From Niastella caeni (GTDB lineage: Bacteria > Bacteroidota > Bacteroidia > Chitinophagales > Chitinophagaceae): a DNA stretch of 64,000 bases. Below are positions 44,333 through 53,662 of the stretch, in pieces. The translations under genes were made by a program, and so were the position numbers. Numbering within the stretch: the first letter of the stretch is position 1; every line of letters begins with the position of its first letter. Below the pieces are notes generated by a model. The model was not told where the DNA came from, ran no database searches, and was given only the letters and a program-made list of their open reading frames with translations. The stretch spans positions 1,177,347 to 1,241,346 of the forward strand of contig NZ_STFF01000001.1 in NCBI RefSeq assembly GCF_004834005.1, written 5' to 3'.

Positions 44333-45367
44333 ATGAAAATATTTTACGCAATACAGGCTACCGGCAATGGACATATCAGTCGCGCCATGGAGTTGTTACC
44401 GTATTTACAGAAATATGGTACAGTTGATATCTTTTTAAGCGGCGCCAACAGTACGTTGTCATTAAATGCGCCCATAAAATACCGCAGCAAAGGATTGAGC
44501 CTTTTTTATACGTGTGAGGGCAGCCTTGATTACTGGAAGATCGTTCGCGGCATATCTCCGTATAGAGTAATGAAAGAAGTGCGTGACCTGCCGGTAGAAA
44601 AATACGACCTGGTAATAAACGATTTTGAATGTATTACGGCTTTAGCCTGCGCCCGCAAAAAAGTGCCTTCGGTAAACTTCGGTCACCAGGCCAGCTTTTT
44701 ATCGAACAAAACACCGCGTCCTGAAAAACCCAGTAAAGCAGGCGAATGGATACTGCAGAATTATGCGCGGGCTACCAATTATATCGGCTTGCATTTCGAA
44801 AGCTATGATGATTTTATTTTCTCGCCGGTAATAAAGGAAGAAATATTACAGGCCGAAGCCAGCAATAAAGGTCATATTACCGTTTACCTGCCTTCGTATT
44901 GCGATAAGCAGTTAATTAAATTACTGCAACCATTTAAAGACCATCGCTTCGAAGTGTTCTCCCGCCAGGCAAAAACGCCTTATACCATCGATCACATGAA
45001 TTTCCGCCCGGTTGATACAAAAGACTTCAACCGTAGCCTGATCACCTGCCATGGCATCGTGTGCGGCGCAGGTTTTGAAACGCCGGCAGAAGCCCTGCAC
45101 CTGAAGAAAAAAATGATCGCCATTCCTATCCAGGGACAATACGAGCAACAATGCAATGCGGCGGCGTTAAAGAAAATAGGCATTACAACCCCTGATAAGA
45201 TCGATGACGATTTTACCGATACATTCAATAACTGGGTGAATGATCCCAACACACCCACCGTTCAATACCGGTACTCAACCGAAGCCATAATCAATATCCT
45301 CATGTATCGCTGCACCGATCTGAAATCTTCATTAGACATACCCTACCCTGACCTTATTTTCAATTAA
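44333..45367 (+). CDS. Glycosyltransferase family protein (UDP-glucuronosyltransferase-like)
   Basis: 344 residues, GT-B fold. The N terminus FYAIQATGNGHISRAMEL carries the GxGH motif of MurG/MJ1255-like transferases, and the C-terminal half has ITCHGIVCGAGFETPAEAL and PIQGQYEQQCNAAALKKIG, the donor-binding motif of this group. Cytoplasmic. It probably adds a sugar to a lipid or an envelope precursor. The gene lies directly behind the LpxH-like gene and is closed by a strong terminator. Confidence 0.82.
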   Translation: MKIFYAIQATGNGHISRAMELLPYLQKYGTVDIFLSGANSTLSLNAPIKYRSKGLSLFYTCEGSLDYWKIVRGISPYRVMKEVRDLPVEKYDLVINDFECITALACARKKVPSVNFGHQASFLSNKTPRPEKPSKAGEWILQNYARATNYIGLHFESYDDFIFSPVIKEEILQAEASNKGHITVYLPSYCDKQLIKLLQPFKDHRFEVFSRQAKTPYTIDHMNFRPVDTKDFNRSLITCHGIVCGAGFETPAEALHLKKKMIAIPIQGQYEQQCNAAALKKIGITTPDKIDDDFTDTFNNWVNDPNTPTVQYRYSTEAIINILMYRCTDLKSSLDIPYPDLIFN

Positions 45368-45398
45368 GATAAAACCGTTCTTCCACTTTTTACCAGAT

Positions 45399-45438
45399 GT
45401 GCCACGACTTTCTGCAAGCGTGGCACTTTTTGCGTTTT
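45399..45438 (+). terminator. Terminator of the phosphoesterase/glycosyltransferase operon
   Basis: GTGCCACG (45399-45406) and CGTGGCAC (45419-45426) form the stem, followed by TTTTTGCGTTTT. Confidence 0.85.
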
Positions 45439-45477
45439 ATACAATGCTGCAACCGGTTTGGGATATTCCATGATAAT

Positions 45478-45545
45478 AAAAAAAGAGCCGTCACGATAGA
45501 AATCGAACGGCGTCAGTCACATGAGAGAAATAAACTCTCACTTTA
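45478..45545 (-). repeat. Divergent relative of the 62-bp hairpin repeat
   Basis: On plus: AAAAAAAGAGCCGTCACGAT, then AGAAATCGAACGGCG, then ATGAGAGAAATAAACTCTC. The order matches the three copies near 27.5-28 kb: A-tract, GC-rich stem with an AGAA loop, CGGCGT, and AAATAAACTCT at the far end. On minus it is a stem-loop followed by CTCTTTTTTTATT. The sequence between the conserved blocks differs, so homology is probable but not certain. Confidence 0.45.
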
Positions 45546-45792
45546 TAGAGAATCTTAGTAAGATTGAAATTTGTATTAATAACGCTGGAAGCTCAGGATA
45601 TTGCTTTCAGGTAGGATAAAGAGGGTTAAAGATACTTCCGCAACCGTAAAGATTCATAATTATTTATAGAATTTTACCTTTTTCTTACAATTTTCAAATA
45701 AATACCCACTTGCGTTTAAATTTATCTAGTTTTTACCACAATTCATTTACAAACATCTATTCTGTAATTTATAATATAATGAGTTTCTGAAT

Positions 45793-45829
45793 AAAAGCCG
45801 TCCCGGCTCAACCGGGACAGGCTTACTAA
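45793..45829 (-). terminator. GC-rich hairpin with minus-strand T tract
   Basis: AAGCC-GTCCCGG and CCGGGAC-GGCTT pair around CTCAA (45796-45826, one bulged base). The minus strand continues TTTTATT. There is no minus-strand gene directly upstream of it, so it may belong to an unrecognised transcript or be a REP-like element. The remaining gap 45439-46092 shows no gene. Confidence 0.45.
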
Positions 45830-45934
45830 TAACAGCATCTGTTAAATGACATGAACGGTATAGAAAAATGGAATCAACGCAAGGTAGCAAGGCACTATTA
45901 GCGGGTTGTTACAGCAGCGTTAAGAAAAGAAGAA

Positions 45935-46043
45935 TTGCTGATTTGGAGGTTTGGAGATTTCTTGATTTCTTTTGCTTTCAGCAGTTTTTGCCTTTCCAAT
46001 CTCAAAATCACAAAATCCCTAAATCAGAAATCCCCAAAGATTT
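45935..46043. repeat. Inverted word repeat
   Basis: Left arm GATTTGGAGGTTTGGAGATTTC with CTTGATTTC; right arm AATCTCAAAATC, ACAAAATCCC, TAAATCAGAAATCCCC. The word AATCTCAAAATC recurs at 55800. A short reading frame across it is not considered a gene. Confidence 0.6.
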
Positions 46044-46092
46044 AATATTACCTAATTGTTAAGTTTCGTATATTAATGGTGGAATTGATCCC

Positions 46093-47292
46093 GTGAAAAA
46101 GTATACGACCATATTAATCCTTCTGGTAACCTTCGCTTTCCGGCCAAATGATACACTGGCCACTCCCATTCAATTTGATTTTTGCGGAGAACTGATCACA
46201 TTTGATTTTGACAGAACGCTGGTACCCAGTACCCCCGTTTTATCGAATGAAGCATCTATCACTGAATTCTACCAAAGCCTGACCAGCAAAGATTATGATG
46301 GGCTGATAAATGCCCTGCTTGCCTATAAAGAGAAGTTTAAACCCGATGACTGGTTGTATTATCAGCTCATCAGGAAAGCAGCACAGCAAATAAGTCCCAA
46401 AACCGATAATTACCACCGGTATACCTTGTATAAATGGTATTTCCTGTGCAGGTCGGGCTATGATGCCCGCCTGGCCACCTCAGGCGATTACATCCTGTTT
46501 TATATCCGTTGCGAAGAGAATACGTATAATATTCCCAACCGCACGGTAAATGGCAACCAATATGTTTGTTTGAATTACCATGATTATGGCAATAATATCG
46601 ACTTTCGGCTCCATAAATTCGATATACTAAAACTCGCTGTTCCCGAGGCCAGCAACAGCTTTTCTTACAAGATCACGCACCTGCCCGAATTCAAGTCAAG
46701 TGACTATAAAGAGAAGGACCTGCGTTATACATATAATGACAATGAATATCATTATAAAATAAAACTGAATACCCAAATACAATCACTCTTTATAAATTAC
46801 CCGGTGGTTGATTATGCGTTGTATCTCAATATTCCGCTCAGTCGTGAAACCTATTACTCGCTGATCCCGCTATTGAAGAAAAATATGAAAGGGATGAATG
46901 TCAAAAGCGGAGTTGATTATCTGATGCGGTTTACCAGGTATGCTTTTTTGTTTGAACCCGATGCCCAGGTCTTTGGCGCTGAAAAGCGGTTGTCGCCCGA
47001 ACAAACGTTGTTGTATGATCAAAGCGATTGTGAGGACCGGGTGGCGCTCTTTTATTGCCTGGTAAAAGAAATATACGATCTGCCGATGATCGTACTATCG
47101 TATCCAAAGCATGTAACAATAGCTGTACAGTTCGATAAGCCGTATGGCAAACCCATCATTTATAATGGCAACAAATACTCTATTTGTGAGCCAACCCCGC
47201 AAAAAACAGATCTGCGGATAGGCCAATTGCTTCCCGAACTTTCCAGGGAAGCGTATGAGGTCACCTACGTGTATAATCCTTCCAAAAAATAA
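46093..47292 (+). CDS. Secreted protein with transglutaminase-like C-terminal domain
   Basis: 399 residues from a GTG start that opens a signal peptide (cleavage after about residue 23). The first ~280 residues are unrecognised, with many aromatic residues (YNIPNRTVNGNQYVCLNYHDYG). The C-terminal ~110 residues show QSDCEDRVALFYCLVKEIY (Cys), SYPKHVTIAVQF (His) and ICEPTPQ (acidic residue), in the order of the transglutaminase-like Cys-His-Asp/Glu triad, with the dense DCEDR motif often seen in bacterial transglutaminase-like proteins. It could be a cysteine peptidase or cross-linking enzyme of the periplasm; substrate unknown. It stands alone. Confidence 0.7.
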   Translation: MKKYTTILILLVTFAFRPNDTLATPIQFDFCGELITFDFDRTLVPSTPVLSNEASITEFYQSLTSKDYDGLINALLAYKEKFKPDDWLYYQLIRKAAQQISPKTDNYHRYTLYKWYFLCRSGYDARLATSGDYILFYIRCEENTYNIPNRTVNGNQYVCLNYHDYGNNIDFRLHKFDILKLAVPEASNSFSYKITHLPEFKSSDYKEKDLRYTYNDNEYHYKIKLNTQIQSLFINYPVVDYALYLNIPLSRETYYSLIPLLKKNMKGMNVKSGVDYLMRFTRYAFLFEPDAQVFGAEKRLSPEQTLLYDQSDCEDRVALFYCLVKEIYDLPMIVLSYPKHVTIAVQFDKPYGKPIIYNGNKYSICEPTPQKTDLRIGQLLPELSREAYEVTYVYNPSKK

Positions 47293-47296
47293 AGTC

Positions 47297-47743
47297 TTAG
47301 TGCTTTAATTGACGCTTCAGTAAAACCCTTGCAGAATCATCGAGGTTGGTGAAATGGGTTACGCCGTTTATTACATATGCAAAATACCGGCATGAGTCGG
47401 CAGTAGCGGCATAAATGGTTTTATACACTTCCCCGTTTCTAAATAAAAACAGTTTAAAGTCATTGGCGCAGGCATTCTTCTGCGCGGGAGTATCCAATAT
47501 ATAGTTACTGATAAGACGAATAACAATACTGTCTTTAATAAACATTCTGTCGTAAACTCTTTGATTAGCCGGATCAGGATAGTATAACAATTCAATGCTG
47601 TCTGTTTTTGAAACATCAATACGATCTGGCGATGTAACAGCAACAGGATCGGCCCCTTGCTCCTTTTCGTTTTTAACTTGTGAATTACAGGCCACTATAA
47701 AAACCAGGGCAACAGAAAAAAGTACAGCGTATGCGTTGCGCAT
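47297..47743 (-). CDS. Small lipoprotein of unknown function
   Basis: 148 residues. The N terminus ends in the lipobox FIVAC, so Cys19 should be lipidated and the protein anchored in a membrane facing the periplasm. The mature part has no recognised domain; it contains IELLYYPDPANQRVYDRMF and two further Cys residues (CANDFK and DSCRY) that could form a disulphide. Convergent with the transglutaminase-like gene, 4 bp apart. It is probably transcribed from its own promoter; TATTTTTC upstream is one base from the -7 consensus. Confidence 0.7.
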   Translation of the reverse strand: MRNAYAVLFSVALVFIVACNSQVKNEKEQGADPVAVTSPDRIDVSKTDSIELLYYPDPANQRVYDRMFIKDSIVIRLISNYILDTPAQKNACANDFKLFLFRNGEVYKTIYAATADSCRYFAYVINGVTHFTNLDDSARVLLKRQLKH

Positions 47744-47774
47744 ATAAAGTGTTTAAGGTCTTGAAAGGCGAAAA

Positions 47775-47810
47775 ATACAAAAACCCGCTCTGTAATGAAC
47801 GGGTTTTTAC
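47775..47810 (-). terminator. Terminator of the beta-helix lipoprotein gene
   Basis: AAAAACCCG (47779-47787) and CGGGTTTTT (47800-47808) form the stem; the minus strand continues GTATTTTT. It starts about 20 bp after the stop codon at 47830. Confidence 0.85.
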
Positions 47811-47829
47811 AATAAATACAATCTCTTTA

Positions 47830-49170
47830 TTAATAAGTGTTCGTCTTCGGTGAGAAGCTTGTCCAACCCTGTAACCAGTTGGTTGTGCCCACTGCACCTC
47901 TGAAGGTACCAGTGCTTTCAAAGAAGGCATCCATTCCGGTAAAGCTGGCTCCGATCAATGCAGGAGAACCAGAAGCTGGCGTTACATCGGGAGCGCTGAT
48001 GTTAAACGGATTGGTCAATTTGATATCAGCCGGGTTAGTAAAGGTATTGCAACCTTCTGATTCGGCTTTGGTTTTGATATCGGCAATTGTTATAACTCCT
48101 GTTGAAGTGGTAAAGTAGGGATTTGCAACAGCATGCACCAGGTTGTTCTTGAATACTGCGGTACCAGCTACATAAGCCTGTGCAGTTGCATCAGATTCCA
48201 TTACGAAACCACCGGCATTGTAGCCCATGATGATAGAGTTACGCAAAGAGAACTGTGTAGCTCTTCTGAAACGGTTACCATATTTATGGCGGGTGTTGGT
48301 AGAGGCGCTGTTAGGTCCAACGAAGGTGAAGTTCGACAAATTAGGTTTGGTGTAAGGCGTGGCAGTGGTTCCGCTACCATCATTATCACACTCGATACCG
48401 TTATTATCATCACCGTTATCAACAGTGTTGGGGTCTTTAATTACCACACCGAACTGAATTTTACCGGTGTAACCGAAATCAAAGTCAAAATCATCATCAG
48501 AGCAGGCATAGGTAATCATACGTTTTCCAGATACAGTTCCACCAAAGAACTCATATCCATCGTCATTACCATATGAAACCTGGATATTTTCCAGTGTAGT
48601 GCCGCTACCAACGCCACCCAGGGTTAAGCCGTTGATCTCGCTGCCAGCAAAAGCAGCAATACCGGCAAACTCAATTCTTACATATTTTAATGAACCTGAA
48701 TTATCAGCATCATCTGTTCCACCATAAGGACGGTCGAGACCACCTTCAATAACCGGTGTAGCAGAACGGTTAGTTTTTGCTTTACCCAACAGAACTACGC
48801 CACCCCAGTCGCCAGGAGCGCGTGAACCTGCAGCTTTTCCTGAAGTGAAAACGATTGGCTTAGCTGCAGTACCTTCAGCCATCAGTTTACCGCCTCTTTC
48901 AACACACAGGGCAGCTTTAACCGCTGTATCGCCCACGATCACCGTACCAGGTTCAATGGTAAGTGTTACACCGTTGGCAACATATACATATCCTTTTAAC
49001 GTCCACTTTTTATCAGCAGTAAGTGTTTTGTTTTCGGTTAGGGTTCCCTGAAGTGTAGTGTTTGTAGGCGCAGGTGTTGTATCATCATCTTCATCATCCG
49101 ATTTCGTACAACCTGTGGCAAGAACCGCAGCCACCGCTAACATTGTCAGGAATTTTGTGTGAATCATCAT
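47830..49170 (-). CDS. Beta-helix lipoprotein associated with a TonB receptor
   Basis: 446 residues. Lipobox LATGC places a lipidated Cys near residue 21, followed by an acidic stretch (KSDDEDDDTTPAP). Typical parallel beta-helix repeats follow: GVTLTIEPGTVIVGD, KPIVFTSGKAAGSRAPGDWG, LKYVRIEFAGIAAF, LENIQVSYGNDDGYEFFGG, FSLRNSIIMGYNAGG. There is no T9SS domain. The gene is preceded by four 11-bp repeats and a -7-like element, and lies directly downstream of a TonB receptor, so it is probably the surface partner of that receptor in the way SusD is for SusC. The ligand is inferred to be a phosphorus compound from context only. Confidence 0.85.
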   Translation of the reverse strand: MMIHTKFLTMLAVAAVLATGCTKSDDEDDDTTPAPTNTTLQGTLTENKTLTADKKWTLKGYVYVANGVTLTIEPGTVIVGDTAVKAALCVERGGKLMAEGTAAKPIVFTSGKAAGSRAPGDWGGVVLLGKAKTNRSATPVIEGGLDRPYGGTDDADNSGSLKYVRIEFAGIAAFAGSEINGLTLGGVGSGTTLENIQVSYGNDDGYEFFGGTVSGKRMITYACSDDDFDFDFGYTGKIQFGVVIKDPNTVDNGDDNNGIECDNDGSGTTATPYTKPNLSNFTFVGPNSASTNTRHKYGNRFRRATQFSLRNSIIMGYNAGGFVMESDATAQAYVAGTAVFKNNLVHAVANPYFTTSTGVITIADIKTKAESEGCNTFTNPADIKLTNPFNISAPDVTPASGSPALIGASFTGMDAFFESTGTFRGAVGTTNWLQGWTSFSPKTNTY

Positions 49171-49195
49171 AAAAATATGCGTGTTTAATTTTATG

Positions 49196-49251
49196 CAAAA
49201 GAAAACCTAGTGCGTTAAGCGAATATTAAGTATCGGTTAAGCCAATATTAT
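49196..49251 (-). promoter_or_regulatory. Candidate Pho box and -7 element of the beta-helix lipoprotein gene
   Basis: On the minus strand four adjacent 11-bp units read ATAATATTGGC, TTAACCGATAC, TTAATATTCGC, TTAACGCACTA (49251 down to 49208). Four bp later comes TTCTTTTG (49203-49196), one base from TAnnTTTG, in place of a normal -33 box. The spacing is the same as upstream of the TonB receptor. Confidence 0.7.
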
Positions 49252-49260
49252 GTTTAACGA

Positions 49261-52077
49261 TTAAAAATTGTAATTAAAGCTGAGACCAAGGCTGGTTCCA
49301 AATCTGCTGCTGGCCCATACGCGGTCTTCGCTTGATTTATAGGAGCGTTTAGAAATTTTATCGGTGTCGATCCGGTAGTTCTGGTAAAAAACAGATTTTT
49401 GATTTAACAGGTCAGAAATGTTCAGCCTGATCTCACCTCTCTTGCGCAATACCTTTTGACTTAACTGGAAGTCAACGATCGTTCTTCCATTCTCATAAAT
49501 GTCAGGTATCCCCTTTGGATCATTACCTACTGCTTCTATACGTTGACCTATCCTGTTCACCAGTAAGCTGGCAGAAAAATTATTGCTGCCGGCATAGGTT
49601 AAACCTGCGTTGATAACATATGGAGATTGGCCTTGCATCGGTCTGTCTTTATCGGCAACAGCAATATCCAACCCATCAACATTCACATTCGATTTAATGA
49701 TGGCGGCATTGGCAAAGATGAACAGATCTTCTAACCAGGATTGTTTTCCTAAAAAGCTCAAGCGCTTTTTGATCTCGGCTTCAATACCATAATTCAAGGC
49801 ATACTTGGCATTAAAGTATGACAATACCATATTTAATGAGCTGGATCCGGCATCTACGTATTGTTCAATAGGTTTATTAAAATGCTTAACAAATACCGAA
49901 GCAGAGATCACTTCGCCGTTCGATGGGTATGTTTCATAACGCAGATCAATATTGGTGTTCTGGCTTCTTTCGAGTTTTGTATTACCTCTAACCTGTACGT
50001 TGCGTACGAAATCATAGAAAGAGAAATTGGCAATTTCCCTGAACTCGGGACGGCTTACCGTACGGCTGGCAGAGAATCTTAAGTTACTGCTGCTGGTGAG
50101 CGAATAGGTAAGGTTCAAGGATGGAAGGATGTCGAGATAATTTTTATCTGCTTTTACTTTCAGGCCAGAGAAATCAGCCGTATTTACTTCAAATCCGAAG
50201 TTCTCAACCCGCAACCCCCAGACCAATCTGAATTTTTCATTCAGGCGGTTGTCGAACATTACATAACCTGCATTCAACATAGAGTTGGCATCGTATTTAT
50301 CTGTTGTGTTGGTAACTTCTTCCAGGGCAAAACCATCTTTATTCATGTTGGCGTCCTGGAAAATATATTTAACCGGCATGGTCAAATAACCTTCGTTGAA
50401 GTTAGAACCTGGCGCCCTGTTGTAGCGGAAAATGCGGGCAGAAAATTCACGGAATTTATACTGTGATAATACACCAAGTTTAATAGTACTTGCCTTATCG
50501 CCAAATAAATTAAATGGTCTGGAATAATTAACATTACCACCAACGGCATGTTCTTCCAGGTTGGCAAAAAAACGGTAGGTATCTCTCAATACTACTTCGT
50601 AAGGCACATCGTTCTTGTTGGCATCCGCTTCAGATTTAATAAACGGCGCAAATTTATAATCGGGGTTATCGCGAAGCGTTAAAGCATAATTCACATTCCA
50701 GGTGAGCTTTGATTTATTCTTCAAAGAATGGTCGCCTTCCAACTGGGTGCTGTACAAGGTTTTTACAACCGTTTCACCACCCTGCGCGTAAACTGACGCA
50801 TTGCTGCTATAATATTGTACCCCTCTTCTGATCAGGTTTGAATTCTCAAACAACCTGTTGAACAAATTCTTGAAAGAGATCTTTGTGTTCCCTTTTTTAT
50901 AAGAAAGGTTCAGCAAAGCGCCTATACTTGTAGTGAATTTATAAGTAGTATCATTATAATTATAAGCAGCGCCATTTACCTGGGTAAACTGGTTATCATA
51001 TTCCGATCTGAAACCTTCCACTAACGTTTGACTGTTGCGGTAAGTAAGCGCCAATATTGAACCCAATACGGCTGAATTCTTCAATTCAAAACGTTTTCCC
51101 CAGCTCAGTTGATAGCTTTGATTGGGTAAAGCATTTCCATTGTAACGGTCGCCATAAGTGTTCTTCAGCAATTTGGAATATTCAGCACGTGGTTCAAAGT
51201 CCTGTCCCTGAAATTTTGATCTTGATGGGAAATTTGCAGGCAACTTACGACTGCCATCATCAAAACCCAGGTAATCGGTTTGCGATACATATCCCGGATT
51301 AAAATCTTTACCGGTTGAAATGGTATTATAACTTACGCCGGCGCCCAGGCTTAAAAAGTTTTTGCTGGGAACATCTTTAGTGGAAACCTGCACTACACCA
51401 CCTGCAAAATCGCCAGGCAGATCGGGATTTGCAGTTTTATAGATCATGATATTATCTATAAGGCTGGAAGGAATAATATCGAAAGAAAACGCTCTTCTAT
51501 CAGGTTCAGTGCTTGGCAGCATGGCGTTATTGATAGTAGCCACGTTATACCGGTCAATCAAACCACGTACAACTACAAACTTGTTGTCCTGGATAGAAGT
51601 ACCGCTAACTCTTTTTAATACTTCACCAGTATTTTTATCGGGTGATCTTTTTATTGTTTCAGCAGAAATACCATCAGAAATGCTGGCATTGTTCTTTTGC
51701 ATGTTCAGCAGGGCAAAATCAGTTTCGCGCTTTGCCGATACACTTACCACCACCGCTTTTAATTCTTTGCTTTTAGCCTGCATTACTATATTCAGTTCCT
51801 GTAAACCGTCAGCGTCGAGTTGAACATCTGTAATGGTTTTATCATCATAGCCAACTGAAGTTAACGTAAGCGTATACTTTCCTGGTTTCAGCTTTAATAA
51901 GAAACGGCCTTCCACATCAGTAGCAATTCCAGCGGCATGGTTATCAATTTTAATAGAAACGCCACTGAGCGGTTCGTTTTTCTCATTAAGAACTTTTCCG
52001 GCGATCTTACCGGTTTGGGCATACGTAATTGTAGCGGTCAGCAGGCTAATAATTACAAGAACAAGAATTTTACGCAC
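49261..52077 (-). CDS. TonB-dependent receptor of the phosphate locus
   Basis: 938 residues from a GTG at 52077; an in-frame TTG at 52101 lies inside the -7 element and is rejected. Signal peptide (cleavage after about residue 21, TYAQ), CarboxypepD_reg-like domain (about 22-105, IAGKVLNEKNEPLSGVSI), plug (about 125-240, GEVLKRVSGTSIQDNKF, NPDLPGDFAGGVVQVSTK), and a long barrel with a terminal strand ending in FGTSLGLSFNYNF. It carries no SusD partner but a beta-helix lipoprotein downstream. Two arrays of 11-bp repeats in front suggest control by a PhoB-type regulator. Confidence 0.92.
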   Translation of the reverse strand: MRKILVLVIISLLTATITYAQTGKIAGKVLNEKNEPLSGVSIKIDNHAAGIATDVEGRFLLKLKPGKYTLTLTSVGYDDKTITDVQLDADGLQELNIVMQAKSKELKAVVVSVSAKRETDFALLNMQKNNASISDGISAETIKRSPDKNTGEVLKRVSGTSIQDNKFVVVRGLIDRYNVATINNAMLPSTEPDRRAFSFDIIPSSLIDNIMIYKTANPDLPGDFAGGVVQVSTKDVPSKNFLSLGAGVSYNTISTGKDFNPGYVSQTDYLGFDDGSRKLPANFPSRSKFQGQDFEPRAEYSKLLKNTYGDRYNGNALPNQSYQLSWGKRFELKNSAVLGSILALTYRNSQTLVEGFRSEYDNQFTQVNGAAYNYNDTTYKFTTSIGALLNLSYKKGNTKISFKNLFNRLFENSNLIRRGVQYYSSNASVYAQGGETVVKTLYSTQLEGDHSLKNKSKLTWNVNYALTLRDNPDYKFAPFIKSEADANKNDVPYEVVLRDTYRFFANLEEHAVGGNVNYSRPFNLFGDKASTIKLGVLSQYKFREFSARIFRYNRAPGSNFNEGYLTMPVKYIFQDANMNKDGFALEEVTNTTDKYDANSMLNAGYVMFDNRLNEKFRLVWGLRVENFGFEVNTADFSGLKVKADKNYLDILPSLNLTYSLTSSSNLRFSASRTVSRPEFREIANFSFYDFVRNVQVRGNTKLERSQNTNIDLRYETYPSNGEVISASVFVKHFNKPIEQYVDAGSSSLNMVLSYFNAKYALNYGIEAEIKKRLSFLGKQSWLEDLFIFANAAIIKSNVNVDGLDIAVADKDRPMQGQSPYVINAGLTYAGSNNFSASLLVNRIGQRIEAVGNDPKGIPDIYENGRTIVDFQLSQKVLRKRGEIRLNISDLLNQKSVFYQNYRIDTDKISKRSYKSSEDRVWASSRFGTSLGLSFNYNF

Positions 52078-52098
52078 AAATAGTGGGTTTATTTGCGG

Positions 52099-52154
52099 CA
52101 AAAGTATCCTCGGCCTGTTATCGCTATGTTACCCGCATGTTAAGAAATTATTAA
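52099..52154 (-). promoter_or_regulatory. Proximal candidate Pho box and -7 element of the TonB receptor
   Basis: Minus strand units TTAATAATTTC, TTAACATGCGG, GTAACATAGCG, ATAACAGGCCG (52154 down to 52111), then 4 bp, then TACTTTTG (52106-52099), an exact -7 match. The usual TTG is missing at -33, as expected for an activator-dependent promoter. Confidence 0.78.
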
Positions 52155-52182
52155 CAGACATGGATTAACCCCTAAAAAAGGC

Positions 52183-52237
52183 CCTAATATTAATGGAATG
52201 CTACGCGAATGTTATGACTATGTTACGGGAATATTAA
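52183..52237 (-). promoter_or_regulatory. Distal array of five 11-bp units
   Basis: Minus strand units TTAATATTCCC, GTAACATAGTC, ATAACATTCGC, GTAGCATTCCA, TTAATATTAGG (52237 down to 52183), in perfect 11-bp phase. It lies 28 bp upstream of the proximal array, so the two arrays are not in phase with each other. It can serve only the TonB receptor, as the porin gene ends beyond it. Confidence 0.72.
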
Positions 52238-52317
52238 ACTATTGAAAATCAGCAATTGCGAAAAAAATTGGCACAATAATAATTACCAATATTGCAGTAG
52301 GTGCTGGTTGTCAACCA

Positions 52318-53643
52318 TTAAAACCGGAATTGCAGCCGCGTAGTAAACACATTATCCTTTAAATCGCTGGTATAACCGGCCAATGAGGTCTTTTCATTTT
52401 TAACGAACTCGTACCATAACATCAACCGCACATTTTCATTAACAACAAAATTATAGCCAACGTTGAGGGTAGAATATTTGATATTGGTGGCATTTATATT
52501 ATTACCGTCCTTGCCTATCTCTTCTCCTTTTACCTGCGTATTGGGATCGTACCAATCGTATTTAATACCCAGTTGGTGACGGCTGCTTGCAATATTTTGC
52601 AACAGGTAAATAAAAGCGCCATCGAATTTGCGAACATAATATGGCTCCTGTAATAAGGCCGTAGGCGTTTCAGAAGTTCCGGCTGATGATGTTTGCCTAC
52701 CACGCCAGTATTCTGCACGCAATTCAGTATTACCATAACTATGTTTCCACTTTAATTGCATATCGGCGCCATAATACTTGCGAGGGGCTTTGCGACCAAC
52801 ATTTTCGGCAGTCGAATCAACCATAAACAGTTTGCCGTTTAGGTCCTGGTTAATTGCGTAAGTATATTTTGTGTTCTGGAACAGTCCGCCATTGAAATAA
52901 GAAAGACCGCCTGAGATAAATAACTTTTTGTTTAGCGGGTATGGCTTCAGGGAAGTGCGGGCAATAAGATCTTTATATGAATCATATTCTGCATTAGCGG
53001 TAAGGCCCTGGCCATTGAATAAGCCTATATCAACTTTAAGATGGCGCAATGGATGATCGCTGAAGCGGGGTTCAAATGAAACCATGGCGCCCAGGTCGCG
53101 TTCATTTCTCATCAAAATCTGCGACATCCTGCCCCGCTCGGGCGATTCACGATCGGCAGAGCTCATGTTCACTTCATAGCCAAATGGACGGGCAAACATG
53201 CCCGTTGTAAATTGAAAGACCTTCCATTTATTTTCAAATATCCTTCCCCAGAAATCGCGGATAACAACGCCCCGTTCGGTACCATCAAACTGGAATACGA
53301 AATAAATGGAGATCTGGTCATTATTATTCATGCGCACATAATCTAGCCGTACGCGCCCCCGCCTGAGCATGAACCTGCTGTTTGCATGGGTGGCAAAATC
53401 GCCTCCATTCCAGCTACGGGTGCCTTTTTCCTGTGCAACCTGGAACTGGGGTTGAAGATAGCCGGTAAAATAAATGCGGTCGAACTTTTTGTACATCTGT
53501 AATATACCCTTCCCAACACTGGTAGTTGTGTCCATCATATCGGTCAGAAACTGGGCATGGAGCGTGTTGGCAATATTCAGGAAGAACAATACAACAATAA
53601 CTTTTCGAAATACAGAAAATAACAATAAACGTACAAAAAGCAT
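52318..53643 (-). CDS. Phosphate-selective porin (OprO/OprP family)
   Basis: 441 residues from the ATG at 53643; the in-frame TTG at 53667 overlaps the 11-bp repeats and is unlikely. Signal peptide ends near NTLHAQ. The body has the alternating pattern of a 16-strand porin: GYLQPQFQVAQEKG, NSRFMLRRGRVRLDYVRM, GRIFENKWKVFQFTTGMFARPFGYE and LLQNIASSRHQLGIKYDWYD, closing with VFTTRLQFRF. OprP-type porins form trimers with an arginine ladder selective for phosphate or polyphosphate. It is divergent from DUF47-pit and belongs to the same phosphate block. Confidence 0.85.
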   Translation of the reverse strand: MLFVRLLLFSVFRKVIVVLFFLNIANTLHAQFLTDMMDTTTSVGKGILQMYKKFDRIYFTGYLQPQFQVAQEKGTRSWNGGDFATHANSRFMLRRGRVRLDYVRMNNNDQISIYFVFQFDGTERGVVIRDFWGRIFENKWKVFQFTTGMFARPFGYEVNMSSADRESPERGRMSQILMRNERDLGAMVSFEPRFSDHPLRHLKVDIGLFNGQGLTANAEYDSYKDLIARTSLKPYPLNKKLFISGGLSYFNGGLFQNTKYTYAINQDLNGKLFMVDSTAENVGRKAPRKYYGADMQLKWKHSYGNTELRAEYWRGRQTSSAGTSETPTALLQEPYYVRKFDGAFIYLLQNIASSRHQLGIKYDWYDPNTQVKGEEIGKDGNNINATNIKYSTLNVGYNFVVNENVRLMLWYEFVKNEKTSLAGYTSDLKDNVFTTRLQFRF

Positions 53644-53662
53644 TACGGCAGTTTTTTCGGGG

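Noticed and set aside
45868..46062. 64-codon plus-strand frame
   Set aside because: Runs through an inverted word repeat and ends just before a well-supported gene; composition not protein-like.
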